A DNA stretch of 64,000 nucleotides. Source: Streptomyces sp. HD. Lineage in GTDB: Bacteria; Actinomycetota; Actinomycetes; Streptomycetales; Streptomycetaceae. The position numbers and the translations under genes were made by a program. Shown here piece after piece: positions 32,633-43,370 of this stretch (positions within the stretch are counted from its first letter, which is position 1; each line of letters starts with the position of its first letter). The notes under the pieces were generated by a model. It made no database searches. It was not told the origin of the DNA and was given only the letters and a program-made list of their open reading frames with translations. Location: assembly GCF_028369295.1 (NCBI RefSeq), contig NZ_JAQMYP010000007.1, forward strand, positions 124,001 through 188,000, given 5' to 3'.

Positions 32633-32643
32633 TAGCGGTGCTA
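32633..32643. promoter_or_regulatory. TAGC-GGT-GCTA palindrome upstream of the thiolase
   Basis: A perfect 4-bp-arm palindrome in an AT-rich patch (CTAATTAATAGGG follows; TATAGT lies at 32620-32625), 45 bases before the thiolase start. Placement fits a TetR- or GntR-type operator on a fatty-acid gene promoter. No regulator gene is adjacent. Confidence 0.35.
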
Positions 32644-32687
32644 ATTAATAGGGTGTCGATCCATACTGCCCGGTCAGGAGACCTGTC

Positions 32688-33875
<1,188 letters not shown>

Positions 33876-33964
33876 CGCTCTCCAGGCCGCGGCCCCGGCA
33901 ATCTACCAACTGGCGAGACGGTCCTTACCAGTACCTGATGTCTGCACATAGCATCGGTCTCCGC

Positions 33965-34738
33965 ATGGACACGATGACTCTTTGGCACATCACAGGCTGG
34001 GAGTTCGCCGCGCTCGCCTTCGCGGCCCTGCTCGTCGGCTTCTCGAAGACCGCCGTGAGCGGGGCCAACACGGTCAGCCTGGCGATCTTCGCGGCCGTAC
34101 TGCCCGCCCGCGCCTCCACCGGCGTCCTGCTGCCGATCCTGATCGCCGGCGACGTGCTCGCCGTCCTCACCTACCGACGGCACGCCCACTGGCCCACGCT
34201 GTGGCGACTGTTCCCCGCGGTCGCCGCCGGTGTCGTGTTCGGCACGCTGTTCCTGATGTGGGCGGACGACGGGATCGTCCGTACGTCGATCGGCGCGATC
34301 CTGCTGATGATGGCGGGCGTGACGGTGTGGCGCCGCCGTACGGCCGAGACGGAGGAGGAACCGGACTCGGTCACCACGCGGGCCGGCCGGGTCAAGGCCC
34401 GCTCGTACGGCGTCCTCGGCGGCTTCACCACCATGGTCGCCAACGCGGGCGGCCCGGTGATGTCGATGTACCTGCTGTCGGCCGGCTTCCGAAAGCTCGG
34501 TTTCCTCGGGACGTCAGCCTTCTTCTTTCTGATCGTCAACGTCTCCAAGGTGCCCTTCAGCGTCGGACTCGGCCTGATCGACGGCCCCTCGCTGCTGCTC
34601 GACGCGGCGCTCGTGGCGTTCGTCGTGCCCGGTGCGTTCCTCGGCAAATGGGCTGTGCACCGGATCAACCAGCGGTTGTTCGAGCAACTCGTGATCGCCG
34701 CGACGGTCGTGGGCGGCGTACAGCTACTGCTGCACTGA
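33965..34738 (+). CDS. TSUP-family (TauE/SafE) membrane transporter
   Basis: A 257-residue integral membrane protein with about eight hydrophobic segments in two similar halves, the plan of the sulfite/organosulfur exporter family. Typical are FAALLVGFSKTAVSGANTVS near the start and GVLGGFTTMVANAGGPVMSM at the start of the second half. The cargo is not known. ATG 33965 was chosen; an ATG nine codons upstream (33938) is possible. It converges on the HAD gene with a 15-base overlap at the 3' ends. Confidence 0.85.
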   Translation: MDTMTLWHITGWEFAALAFAALLVGFSKTAVSGANTVSLAIFAAVLPARASTGVLLPILIAGDVLAVLTYRRHAHWPTLWRLFPAVAAGVVFGTLFLMWADDGIVRTSIGAILLMMAGVTVWRRRTAETEEEPDSVTTRAGRVKARSYGVLGGFTTMVANAGGPVMSMYLLSAGFRKLGFLGTSAFFFLIVNVSKVPFSVGLGLIDGPSLLLDAALVAFVVPGAFLGKWAVHRINQRLFEQLVIAATVVGGVQLLLH

Positions 34739-35596
34739 CCCGCTCAGTCCCGCCAGCAGGGCGGGCAGATCGGCGAAGGAGTCGATCACATGGTCGGGCG
34801 TGCCGCTCGCTGCCCGGTGCGTCTCCGGCAGGTACTTACCGGTCCTGACCAGCACCCCTGTGACGCCCGCCCGCTGCGCCGCCAACACGTCGGACTCGAT
34901 GTCGTCCCCGACCATCACCGCATCGCCCGCACCGGCCCCCACATGCGCCAGCGCCGCTTCGAAGAACGCGGCCGACGGCTTCCCCGTGATCTCCGCCTCG
35001 ACCCGCGCGGCCTTCTCCAGCCCGGCCAGGAACGCCCCCGTGTCGAGCTGCAACCCCTGCTCCGTACGCCAGTACAGATTGCGGTGCATGGCCACCAGTC
35101 GCGCCCCGCGCTGGAGATACCCGAAGGTCCGGTTGAGCGCCGCGTAGCCGAACTCCGGCCCGGCACCCCCGACGACCACGACATCCGGAGCGTCGTCGGG
35201 GTCTGGGCCGGGGCCGGGGTCTGGGTCTGGGTCTGGGTCTTCTGGGTCTGGGGCGGGGGCACTCTCGTCCGCGCCGACGACGGTGACCCCGGGCAGATCC
35301 TCCGCGATGTCCCCGCTGTTCAGCAGCACACACCGGGCCCCCGGACAGTGCTCGGCGAGATACGCGGCGGTGACGGCCGGCGCGGTCAGGATGTCCTCGG
35401 CGGACACCGGGAAGCCCGCCTCGGCCAGCACCCGGGCGATCGACGCCCGTGTCCGCGAGGTCGTGTTCGTGACCAGCGCGACCCCCAGCCCGGCCGCGCG
35501 GATCTCCCGCAACGCCTCGACCGCACCCGGCAGCGGCTGCCACGAGACGGTGAGGACCCCGTCGATGTCAATCAGGACGGCACGTACGGCTCCCAT
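34724..35596 (-). CDS. HAD-superfamily phosphatase (IIA) with Asp-Pro repeat
   Basis: A 290-residue HAD-IIA hydrolase resembling HDHD2/LHPP and NagD. Motif I is AVLIDIDGVLTVSW with the nucleophile Asp, motif II lies in LVTNTTSRTRASI, the lysine in ITGKPSAAFFEAAL, and motif III/IV in VMVGDDIESDVLAAQRAG. In the middle, between the cap strands, lies a low-complexity run of about 23 residues rich in Asp-Pro (such as PDPEDPDPDP) coded by a hexanucleotide repeat. It probably forms a flexible loop. The usual function is dephosphorylation of a small metabolite or phospho-amino acid. Confidence 0.85.
   Translation of the reverse strand: MGAVRAVLIDIDGVLTVSWQPLPGAVEALREIRAAGLGVALVTNTTSRTRASIARVLAEAGFPVSAEDILTAPAVTAAYLAEHCPGARCVLLNSGDIAEDLPGVTVVGADESAPAPDPEDPDPDPDPGPGPDPDDAPDVVVVGGAGPEFGYAALNRTFGYLQRGARLVAMHRNLYWRTEQGLQLDTGAFLAGLEKAARVEAEITGKPSAAFFEAALAHVGAGAGDAVMVGDDIESDVLAAQRAGVTGVLVRTGKYLPETHRAASGTPDHVIDSFADLPALLAGLSGSVQQ
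35199..35260. repeat. in-frame hexanucleotide repeat inside the HAD gene
   Basis: Repeats of GGGTCT/GGGCCG on the plus strand code for alternating Asp-Pro and Gly-Pro on the minus strand. Changes in copy number keep the reading frame. Confidence 0.85.
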
Positions 35597-35631
35597 GCCA
35601 GGACGATAGCGACCACCCCCGCCGACTCCGC

Positions 35632-37098
35632 TCAGGGAGCGATCCCGACACCCTCGATCCTGCTCCACACCCGCTCCTGACCGGCCGTCATGACCGGCCA
35701 TTCCAGCCCGCCCGGCCGTGGCTCCACGCGCGAGTCGAACGGTTCCGGACGGAACCCGGGGTCGAAGAAGCACCCAGTGCCGTACGTCGCGTCGAACACG
35801 TCGCACGACTCCGCGACCGACCGGGGCGTGGGCTTGCTGCCCTTGCGCACCCACGCGTCCAGCGCGGCGATCGACGCCGCGTACTCGGAATCGCTCAGCT
35901 CACTGTGCTCGCGCTCCCGCGTGAACGTCTGCACCAGATGCCCGACCCGCCCGGCCCCCTCCAGCGTGGCCCGGTACGCCGCCGTGTGCTCCACGAACAC
36001 CGTGGGGTCGTCGATCGCCTGCAGGTTCAGCACCGGGATCGAGACCTTGCCGGTGAGATCGCTGTCGTAGGACAGATCGCGTACGGCCGTGGGGTCGGGG
36101 GCGAACCGCTCGACGCCGGCGTTGAGCGCCTCGTCGTCATGCGACCCGGAGTACCGGACGCCCCGGTTGCCGAAGGGGTTCCGGCCCCCGAGGCGCTTGT
36201 GCACGAGGTCCCGGAACGTGAAGGTCGCCCACCGCAGATGCGACTCCAGCGTGCGCTCCGGGATCCGCGTGACCGCCAGGATGTCGGCGAGGTTGCGCTG
36301 CTGCAGCGCGGTCCGCTCCTCGGGCGCCGACGCGTAACCGGTGCACTCCTGAAGGCGGCCGCGCAGCCCGGCGGTCGTCATGGTCGAGTCGGCGGGCAGG
36401 CCCTGCCACAGCGGGTACTGCGGCTCGGTCGGGCGGGGGTGGTTGCCGCAGTAGTGCTGGTAGACGACGCGCAGGTCGACCCGGTAGTCGTAGCCGCGCG
36501 AGCCACCGGCGAGGACGCCGTTGGTGAGCAGCGCCCCGTCGTACGCCCCCTGACGTCTGCCGTAGGTCTCCACGACCTTCGCGGCGACGTTCCCGCCCCA
36601 CGACTGGCCGTGCACATACGTCCGCCGCGGCCTGCCGAACTCCCCGACGAACAGCCGGCGCACGCTCTCCGTGTCGGCGGCGGCCATCCGCGTCCCGTAG
36701 CCGCCCCGCCGGTAGGACGAACCCGCCCAGGCGTAGCCCTCCTTCACCATCACCGTCCAGCGGCGCAGATCGTCGAGGCTGCGGGCCGGGTCCGAGTCCG
36801 CCGCGAGGTCGGGGCCGCCGTGGGCGTGCACGACGAGGGAGCCGTTCCAGTCGTCGGGCACGGCTATCGTGTAGAAGGCGCCGTCGGCGTCACGGCCCGT
36901 GTAACACCGCGCCCGGCCGACCAGATCGGCGGGGCAATCGGCACGCGCCGGTCCCGTCGTCTCCCCCCGGGCGTTCGAGGCGCCGACGAGGATACCGACG
37001 GTCAGGACCCCGGCCAGCACTGCGGCCAGCGCCGTACGCCGCTGCTGGGAGGGCGGGACCGACCTGCGGATCAGTGCGTGCGTTCTCGTCCAGTCCAA
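35632..37098 (-). CDS. secreted alpha/beta hydrolase
   Basis: About 488 residues from a TTG at 37098, preceded by GAGGAG; a start 26 codons upstream is possible. A signal peptide with a basic N-region and ALAAVLAGVLTVGILVGAS core is followed by the mature domain. The nucleophile elbow is YVHGQSWGGNVAAKV, with LVVHAHGGPDLAAD as oxyanion region, VLNLQAIDDPTVF holding the acid, and a late His in REREHSELSD. Cysteines (DCPADLVGRARC and CDVFDATYGTGC) suggest disulfides. It should act outside the cell on an ester or peptide; the substrate is unknown. Confidence 0.78.
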   Translation of the reverse strand: MDWTRTHALIRRSVPPSQQRRTALAAVLAGVLTVGILVGASNARGETTGPARADCPADLVGRARCYTGRDADGAFYTIAVPDDWNGSLVVHAHGGPDLAADSDPARSLDDLRRWTVMVKEGYAWAGSSYRRGGYGTRMAAADTESVRRLFVGEFGRPRRTYVHGQSWGGNVAAKVVETYGRRQGAYDGALLTNGVLAGGSRGYDYRVDLRVVYQHYCGNHPRPTEPQYPLWQGLPADSTMTTAGLRGRLQECTGYASAPEERTALQQRNLADILAVTRIPERTLESHLRWATFTFRDLVHKRLGGRNPFGNRGVRYSGSHDDEALNAGVERFAPDPTAVRDLSYDSDLTGKVSIPVLNLQAIDDPTVFVEHTAAYRATLEGAGRVGHLVQTFTREREHSELSDSEYAASIAALDAWVRKGSKPTPRSVAESCDVFDATYGTGCFFDPGFRPEPFDSRVEPRPGGLEWPVMTAGQERVWSRIEGVGIAP

Positions 37099-37375
37099 GA
37101 CGCTGCTCCTCGTCCTTGTCGGCACGCCGTCGAGCCGTGCGCCGCGATGGTAGGGATGGATGGGGTGGGGAGCCACGATCTGACCGTTGTGTTCATAGTG
37201 TTCGCGGCGGAGCGCCCGGGTCCGGCATCACGACGCGCGTTTGACGTGCTGCCGTGCGCGTTCCAGGCCTCGCCCCGTGCGTTTCGGGCACCGGCGGTCG
37301 TGATCCGGGCACCGGCGCCCGGGGCCCGTGGACCCGCAGCTCCGCTGCCCGCGACCCACCTCGTACGCTCGCCCC

Positions 37376-38122
37376 ATGTCTCCCCGCCACATCCTGATCC
37401 TCGGCGGCACCACCGAGGCCCGCGAACTCGCCGCCGTGCTCACAGCGCACCCCGGCGTCCACGTCACGACCTCCCTCGCGGGGCGCGTGAAGCGACCCGG
37501 CGCGGTCGAAGGGGACGTACGGATCGGCGGGTTCGGCGGCGCGGAGGGGCTGGCCGACTGGTTGCGCGCCGAGCACGTCGACACCGTCGTCGACGCCACC
37601 CACCCCTTCGCCGAGTCGATCACGGCGAACGCGGCCCGAGCCGCGCGGGCGACAGGGGTGCCGGCGGTGGTCCTGCGCCGCCCCGGCTGGCGTCCCGGCC
37701 CCGGGGACCGCTGGTACGAGGTCGCGTCGCCGGCCGAGGCCGCGGCCGTGCTGCCCGGCCTCGGGCACCGGGTGTTCCTGACCACCGGCCGTCTGGGCCT
37801 GGCGGCCTTCGCCCACCTGACGGACCTGCACTTCGTCGTACGCTCCGTCGAACCGCCCGAACCGCCGATGCCCCCGCACACCGAAGTGCTCCTGGCCCGC
37901 GGCCCGTTCACGCCGGCCGACGAGACGGCACTCCTGCACGAGCACCGCATCGACGTCCTGGTGACCAAGGACAGCGGCGGAACGGCGACCTCGGCCAAAC
38001 TGACGGCCGCCCGCCGACTCGCCCTCCCGGTCGTGGTCGTACGACGTCCCCCGCTCCCGGCGGACGTGGAGACGGTGCCGGACGTGGCGGGAGTGCTGGG
38101 GCGCCTCGGCCTCCGCCCGTGA
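37376..38122 (+). CDS. cobK: precorrin-6A reductase
   Basis: A 248-residue CobK/CbiJ enzyme of the aerobic cobalamin pathway, which reduces precorrin-6A to precorrin-6B with NADPH. The N-terminal nucleotide loop is HILILGGTTEARELAAVL; then come TSLAGRVKRPG, VVDATHPFAESITANAARA, VFLTTGRLGLAAFAHL, and VLVTKDSGGTATSAKL, all typical of the family. The ATG at 37376 begins at the conserved region. cobF lies 2.3 kb away on the other strand with an MFS gene between, so the cob genes here are not one operon. Confidence 0.94.
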   Translation: MSPRHILILGGTTEARELAAVLTAHPGVHVTTSLAGRVKRPGAVEGDVRIGGFGGAEGLADWLRAEHVDTVVDATHPFAESITANAARAARATGVPAVVLRRPGWRPGPGDRWYEVASPAEAAAVLPGLGHRVFLTTGRLGLAAFAHLTDLHFVVRSVEPPEPPMPPHTEVLLARGPFTPADETALLHEHRIDVLVTKDSGGTATSAKLTAARRLALPVVVVRRPPLPADVETVPDVAGVLGRLGLRP

Positions 38123-38211
38123 CGGCCGCCGATGCCGTGAGGGCCGCCGAACCCGTGACGACCACTGAGAACCCGCGCCGGCCGCCCAGCCGGAGAGCGC
38201 CGCGCCGCCCG

Positions 38212-40293
38212 TCATCGTGACCCGCTCGGCGCCAACTCCTTGGCGCGGCTGGGCAGCCCGGCGCTCAGGTCCTCGACCAGCAGGCGCTTGGCGATCGTGT
38301 GGACCGCGTCGCGCAGATCGGTGCCCGGCGGACGGCCGATGTCCTCGTGCACCCGCTGTTCGAGCCATGTGCCCCACGCCTTGCCGATGATCTGGGCCTC
38401 GCGGGTGCCCGCCGCCGTGTGGGAGAGGAGGGAGCCGTCGCGGGTGAGATAGCCCTCCTCGACCATCCGGTCGAAGACCGGCAGGAGTACCTCCGGAGGC
38501 ATGTGACGGCGGGCCGCGATCAGTCCGAGGCTGGCGTGGCCGACGAGGTGGGTCAGCAGCTCGACCTGGATCACCGCCCAGGCGCCGGCCACATCGAGCC
38601 GGGTGTCGGAGTCCGCGATGATCCGGCGTGCCGTTTCGGGCTGCAGACCGCCGATGATCTTCCCGACGGACGCCTCAAGGACCCGCTGGGCGTTGGCGCC
38701 GTGCGGCGACGCGAAGCCGTCGCCCATGTCGGTGGACCCCATTCGGGCACTGTCGCGCAACGGCACCTGCTTGAGGAAAAGGGCGACGAAGAAGCCGAGC
38801 GCCGCGACCGGCACCGTCCACAGGAACACGGTCTGGAGCGTGTCGGCGTAGGCCTCGACGATGGGGGCGGCGGTGTCGGGCGGCAGTCCGTGCAGGCCCT
38901 CGGGGCTGGTCGCGGCCTGGGAGATGGCGGCCGGATCGAGACCGGATCCGGTCTGCGCGGCGGCCTCGACGGCCTCGGTGAGGTTGGGGGTGAGCGTGTT
39001 GGTGTAGATCGTGCCGAAGACAGCCGTGCCGAACGAACTGCCCAGCGTACGGAAGAAGGTGACACCGGACGTGGCGGTGCCGAGGTCGCTGTAGACGACG
39101 GTGTTCTGCACGGCGATCGTCAGGACCTGCATGCACAGACCGATGCCGGTGCCCAGCACGCACATGTACAGCGACTCCAGCCAGGCACTCGTCGACGGCC
39201 CCATCAGGGACATCAGGAACAGCCCGACGGCCATCACCAGGGAGCCCACGATCGGGAAGATCCGGTACTTCCCGGTCTTGCTGACCACGGTGCCGCTGAA
39301 CACCGAGGCGACGAGCAGCCCGGCCACCATGGGCAGCGTCCGCACCCCGGAGATGGTGGCCGAGTCGCCGTCGACGTACTGCAGATAGGTCGGCAGATAG
39401 GTCATCGCGCCGAGCATGGCGAAGCCGACGATGAAGCTGAGCACGGAGCACACCGAGAAGACCGGGTTGGCGAACAGCCGCATCGGCAGCATCGGTTCGG
39501 CGGCCCGTGTCTCGGCCCAGCAGAACAACCCGAGGGCGACCGCGCCGCCGACGAACAGACCGATGATGACGCCCGAGCCCCACGGATACTCGTTGCCGCC
39601 CCAACTCGTCGCCAGAATCAGCGCGCTGGCACCGACCGCGACGAGCCCGATGCCCAGGTAGTCGATGATCGGCCGGGACGCCGACTTGACGACCGGGATG
39701 GTCCGGGCCGCCGCGATGACGACGACGATCGCGATCGGGACGTTGACGTAGAACGCCCAGCGCCAGGTGAGGTGATCGGTGAACAGCCCGCCCAGCAGCG
39801 GCCCGATCACCGTCGCGACACCGAACACCGCACCGATCGCGCCCTGGTACTTGCCGCGCTCCCTCAGCGGGATGACGTCCGCGATCAACGCCATCGCCGT
39901 CACCATCAGACCGCCGGCCCCGATGCCCTGCATCGCCCGCCAGACGATCAGCAGCGTCATGTTGGAGGCCAGACCGCACAGGAACGACCCCGTGATGAAC
40001 ACGATCGCGGAGACCTGGAAGACGACCTTGCGGCCGAAGAGGTCGCCGAACTTGCCGACCAGGGCCGTCGACACGGTCTCGGCGAGCAGATACGACGTCA
40101 CCACCCAGGACATGTGCTCGGCCCCGCCCAGGTCCGACACGATCGTCGGCAGCGCGGTGCCCACGATCGTCTGGTCGAGGGCCGCGAGCAGCATGCCCAG
40201 CATGATCGTCACGAAGACGACATTGCGACGGCGCGCGTCCAGCACCGGTGGCTGGGAGGCGGCGGACGGCGCGGTTTCCTCGACGAGGCTCAC
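38212..40293 (-). CDS. MFS drug exporter (DHA2/EmrB type) with MarR-like C-terminal domain
   Basis: A 693-residue protein. Residues 20-520 carry 14 membrane segments of the DHA2 family: motif C-like region, [27 protein letters not shown], and [18 protein letters not shown]. It should export drugs or lipophilic compounds by proton antiport. Beyond the last segment about 170 cytoplasmic residues follow, with [19 protein letters not shown] and [20 protein letters not shown], which look like a winged-helix MarR-type domain. Similar tails occur in actinobacterial exporters. The extra domain may sense the cargo or bind a partner. ATG 40293 is the likely start. Confidence 0.88.
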   Translation of the reverse strand: MSLVEETAPSAASQPPVLDARRRNVVFVTIMLGMLLAALDQTIVGTALPTIVSDLGGAEHMSWVVTSYLLAETVSTALVGKFGDLFGRKVVFQVSAIVFITGSFLCGLASNMTLLIVWRAMQGIGAGGLMVTAMALIADVIPLRERGKYQGAIGAVFGVATVIGPLLGGLFTDHLTWRWAFYVNVPIAIVVVIAAARTIPVVKSASRPIIDYLGIGLVAVGASALILATSWGGNEYPWGSGVIIGLFVGGAVALGLFCWAETRAAEPMLPMRLFANPVFSVCSVLSFIVGFAMLGAMTYLPTYLQYVDGDSATISGVRTLPMVAGLLVASVFSGTVVSKTGKYRIFPIVGSLVMAVGLFLMSLMGPSTSAWLESLYMCVLGTGIGLCMQVLTIAVQNTVVYSDLGTATSGVTFFRTLGSSFGTAVFGTIYTNTLTPNLTEAVEAAAQTGSGLDPAAISQAATSPEGLHGLPPDTAAPIVEAYADTLQTVFLWTVPVAALGFFVALFLKQVPLRDSARMGSTDMGDGFASPHGANAQRVLEASVGKIIGGLQPETARRIIADSDTRLDVAGAWAVIQVELLTHLVGHASLGLIAARRHMPPEVLLPVFDRMVEEGYLTRDGSLLSHTAAGTREAQIIGKAWGTWLEQRVHEDIGRPPGTDLRDAVHTIAKRLLVEDLSAGLPSRAKELAPSGSR

Positions 40294-40425
40294 GGGGCCA
40301 CGATCACAGCGGTGGGCCCGCGACGCATGCGGGGACGGTCCGCTCGGGTGCCGCTCGGCGGCAGGCGATGACCGCCTTCCTGCCGCTCGTCGGCTTCCCC
40401 TCTGTTGGTCTCTTGTTGGTCTTTC

Positions 40426-41199
40426 CTACTGCTCGTTCGGCTTCCGGCGCAGCAGATACGTGTCCATGATCCAGCCCTTGCGCTCCCGTGCCTCGGCGCG
40501 CAGCCGCTCGATGCGGGGTGCGGCCTCGGCGATCGGGCCGGAGGCGAGGATCTCGTCCGGGGTGCCTATGTACGCGCCCCAGTAGATGTCGATGTCCTGG
40601 TCGGCGTACCGCCGGAAGGTCTGGTGGGCGTCGAGCATCACGACCACGTCGTCCACGCCCTCGGGGAAGCCCTCGGCCAGCCGCCGCCCGGTGGTGATCT
40701 GCACGGGCCGGGCCACCCGGTTCAGCCCCGTCCGATGCCGGGCGACGAGCGCGGAGACACTGCTGATGCCGGGCACGACGTCGTACTCGAAGTCGACCTC
40801 GCCCTTGTCCAGAACCTCCTCCAGGATCCCGAGCGTGCTGTCGTACAGCGCGGGATCACCCCAGACCAGGAAAGCCCCGGTCTCGTCCTCGCCCAGCTCC
40901 TCGGCGATCAGCCGTGCGTAGATCCCGGCGCGGGCACTGCGCCAGTCCCCGACGGCGGGGGAGTAGGAGGCGCCGCCCGCGGCCCGGTCCCGCTCCGGGT
41001 CCCGAGCCTCCACGACCCGGTACGTGCCCTCCTCCCGGTGCGCGTCCAGCATGTCCCGGCGCAGCTGTGTGAGGTCCGACTTCACCTCGCCCTTGTCGAG
41101 GATGAAGAACACGTCCGTGCCCCGCAGCGCCCTGACCGCCTGCAGGGTCAGCTGCTCGGGGTCGCCCGCCCCAATACCGATGACATGAATCTTTCGCAC
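40426..41199 (-). CDS. cobF: precorrin-6A synthase (deacetylating)
   Basis: A 257-residue SAM-dependent methyltransferase of the tetrapyrrole family (TP_methylase). CobF methylates C-1 of precorrin-5 and removes the acetyl group, giving precorrin-6A, the substrate of CobK. It starts with RKIHVIGIGAGDPEQLTLQA, then DVFFILDKGEVKSDL, VWGDPALYDSTLGILEEVL, DVVPGISSVSALVAR, and a C-terminal WGAYIGTPDEILASG. The GTG at 41199 places the conserved start first; an ATG six codons upstream is possible. It links with cobK and the riboswitch-controlled cobalt transporter in the same window. Confidence 0.93.
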   Translation of the reverse strand: MRKIHVIGIGAGDPEQLTLQAVRALRGTDVFFILDKGEVKSDLTQLRRDMLDAHREEGTYRVVEARDPERDRAAGGASYSPAVGDWRSARAGIYARLIAEELGEDETGAFLVWGDPALYDSTLGILEEVLDKGEVDFEYDVVPGISSVSALVARHRTGLNRVARPVQITTGRRLAEGFPEGVDDVVVMLDAHQTFRRYADQDIDIYWGAYIGTPDEILASGPIAEAAPRIERLRAEARERKGWIMDTYLLRRKPNEQ

Positions 41200-41354
41200 G
41201 CCACGAGTCTGCCCCATGCCACTGACAGCGAGGACATCGCGCCCACCTCAGAGCGGGTACACCGCCCGTCCGACGGGAGGACACCGCCCACCCGGCCCGG
41301 GGACAAAACCCATCCCGCAGTGATCATCGCGCCCGCCGAACACAGGCCGCGCCG

Positions 41355-41876
41355 CTACGACGCCCCGCGCAACCGGGGCGCCCGGTCCCCCGCGTCCACG
41401 GTCGCGCCGCTCTCCTCCACGGTCCCGGCCAGCTCCCGCGCCCACCCGATCACGCCCGCGAGATCCATCCCGTACGGCCGCGCCCGCTGCTCCTGCGACG
41501 CCCACTCCTCGACCGCCCCGGCCCCGCGCCGCAGCAGCCGTGCCCCGCCGGTGACGTTCCCCCGGGCCGCGTGTGTCAGCCCCACCGCGAGCTGGGCCAG
41601 TCCCCGCCACAGGGCCCGCTCCTCGTCGGGGCCGCTCTTCCAGGCATCCTCGAAGACCTCGTGAGCATGGAACGGCTTCCCCGCGTCGAGCAGTTCCTGT
41701 GCCTCCGCGACGGTCTGGTCCGGGGTGCGTACGACACCCTCGGGCTGGCGGTCGACGCCTTCCTCGCCGTAGGGCAGCGGCCGTCCGAGACCGTCCCGCG
41801 GCCGGGCGTTGCGCGCCCGCCCCTCGCTGTCCCGGTCCCGTGCGCCTGTCCGCCGCTCCGACGATGAGTTGCCCAT
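41355..41876 (-). CDS. DUF309 protein
   Basis: A 173-residue protein of DUF309. The first 60 residues are polar and rich in Arg/Asp/Ser. The core has AQELLDAGKPFHAHEVFEDA, then ERALWRGLAQLAVGLTHAAR, the family's two conserved blocks with HxHE. Its function is unknown; the fold is helical. ATG 41876 (MGNSSSERR) was chosen. It lies just upstream of, and divergent from, the second tRNA-Pro. Confidence 0.85.
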   Translation of the reverse strand: MGNSSSERRTGARDRDSEGRARNARPRDGLGRPLPYGEEGVDRQPEGVVRTPDQTVAEAQELLDAGKPFHAHEVFEDAWKSGPDEERALWRGLAQLAVGLTHAARGNVTGGARLLRRGAGAVEEWASQEQRARPYGMDLAGVIGWARELAGTVEESGATVDAGDRAPRLRGAS

Positions 41877-41993
41877 ACGACGATTCTGCCTGTCCGGCGG
41901 ATCCTGCCCGGCCGGCGCCCGCTGCGGCGCGGCTCCCGCCGTGAGGTAAAGTTCTCTTCGCGCGATCACGCGGTTCACCGCGGGTCGGCACAC

Positions 41994-42067
<74 letters not shown>

Positions 42068-42089
42068 CTTTACGAAGTCGCAGGTCAGG

Positions 42090-42124
42090 GGCCATTTCAG
42101 AGAGGATCTGAAATGGCCTTTTGA
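42090..42124 (+). terminator. hairpin terminator after tRNA-Pro copy 2
   Basis: GGCCATTTCAGA (42090-42101) pairs exactly with 42107-42118 around a GAGGA loop, followed by TTTTGATCATTTTTT. Compared with copy 1, one pair has changed from G:C to A:T on both arms, so the stem is conserved by compensatory change. Confidence 0.9.
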
Positions 42125-42312
42125 TCATTTTTTGGGGACCCGTTGGGGACCGGTCCGCTTGAACGCGGCCAAAGCCCACCTTGACTCAGTCAAGGTGCAC
42201 CATGCAGCCCGGTTTTGCACCTTCTGTGCCGGTTCAGGCTGCGAGAGTTGCCTCACCGGTTCGAGCACGCGGCGGGGCGCTTCGTGGAGTGGCAGGGGCC
42301 CGCTGCGAAGGC
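42125..42312. other. flank of tRNA copy 2 with palindrome
   Basis: CACCTTGACT and AGTCAAGGTG (42177-42197) form a perfect 10-bp-arm palindrome with a one-base centre. On the minus strand the sequence next to the terminator reads AAFKRTGPQRVPKK followed by a stop, which could be the last residues of a lost integrase; this is only a suggestion. Nothing else is recognised. Confidence 0.35.
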
Positions 42313-42580
42313 CTGACTGCCGCCGCACGGACGTGGTCGGAATCTCCTCCGACCGCACCGCCCTGATCCGCCTGGCCGGCGCCGTCCTGGCCGAGCAGAA
42401 CGACGAGTGGTCGAGGCGAGGCCCGCCGCTACATGGGGCTCGACCTGCTCGCCAAGGCCCGCCTCCTCCCGAAACGAGTCAGAAACCGACCAGACCGCCC
42501 TGCCCACCGAGCTCACCGCATAGCCTCAAAACGAGATCACCGAGTGGCCGTCGATACACCACTCCAGCGGACGTGACCGC
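42313..42580 (+). pseudogene. remnant of an IS256-family (Mutator) transposase and its right end
   Basis: The plus strand reads CRRTDVVGISSDRTALIRL then AGAVLAEQNDEW, a typical IS256-type C-terminus. After a frame change EARRYMGLDLLAKARL follows, and after another ETSQKPT with QTALPTELTA and TAG at 42521. The flank TACACCACTCCAGCGGACG (near 42555) resembles the outer end of such elements. The N-terminal and DDE-containing parts are absent. Confidence 0.72.
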
Positions 42581-43212
42581 ACCCTCCGGAGCCGTCGCGT
42601 GCTTGTCATGGCAGTAGCCAGGCTGCTCGCAGCGGCGCAGGAGTGTTGCTTACCGCCGGGCACGAGGAGGGCTTGGGCCCTCACTCCTCGGCCATCCGAA
42701 GGCGATGGTCATGGGCGGGGGAATGTAATGGGGTGTCACGTCTGCGGTGACCATAACGAAGTGCGCTCTCGACATGTCTGTGGTCGAGCGGCCGACCACT
42801 TCGTGAGGCTGGGACTGATCGGCCATGACGCTCGTGTGACGCTCTGGGTCCCCGCAAGGCCCGTGGGCCGGGTCTGACCTGTGGTTTCTCCGGACTGGGC
42901 CGACCCTCACATGATTCCGATGACCTCCCACGTGGAGTGCGTCGCGATCCTGGAGCCCACTGGAAAGGGCTCATGACCTGCGGTTTTCTGACTTCCCTCG
43001 TCGGCTCGACCTGTTTGGGAGTTGGGAAGGGGTGAAGGCGGACGATGCCGCGTGACTTGGGCATTCGCCTGAGGACGAGGGGTGCGTGGGAGCGGCGGAG
43101 CCCGTTGGTTCTTGCGGCGTGACGCACGAATGACGCACGAGCTGAAAGACCGTCAGGTCGTTGGCGAGGCTGGAGCAGGTGCGGAGATGAGCTGGCCGGC
43201 TTCCTCGTGGGC
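42581..43212. other. gene-poor region between IS remnants
   Basis: No gene can be supported: open frames are short, overlapping and without codon bias, and the base composition is less G+C-rich than the flanks. It is probably decayed mobile DNA. Confidence 0.5.
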
Positions 43213-43370
43213 TCACGTTTGTCTTGCTGCTGGGCAGGAGTCCGCTCCGAACGTCACGCCCCTGACGTGGTGCGCCCGGTTCTCGGTAGCCCAATGCCCG
43301 TGAATGCGTTCCGCATGAGGTCAACAGTGTGCGCCTGGTGCGCGGTCAGGCTCGTGATCAGGTAGACGTG
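43213..43370 (-). pseudogene. remnant of an ISAs1-family transposase
   Basis: Read on the minus strand from 43370, one frame gives HVYLITSLTAHQAHTVDL and, after a frameshift, RIHGHWATENRAHHVRGVTF then GADSCPAARQT and a stop at 43213. These match the VYxxTSLxxxQAxxxxL...RGHWxIENxLHxVRDVTFxED signature near the C-terminus of ISAs1 transposases. Everything upstream of it is lost. Confidence 0.68.

Noticed and set aside
42125..42358. 77-codon minus-strand frame next to tRNA copy 2 as a gene
   Set aside because: It overlaps the IS256 remnant, which has clear similarity on the plus strand; only its last residues hint at an integrase tail.
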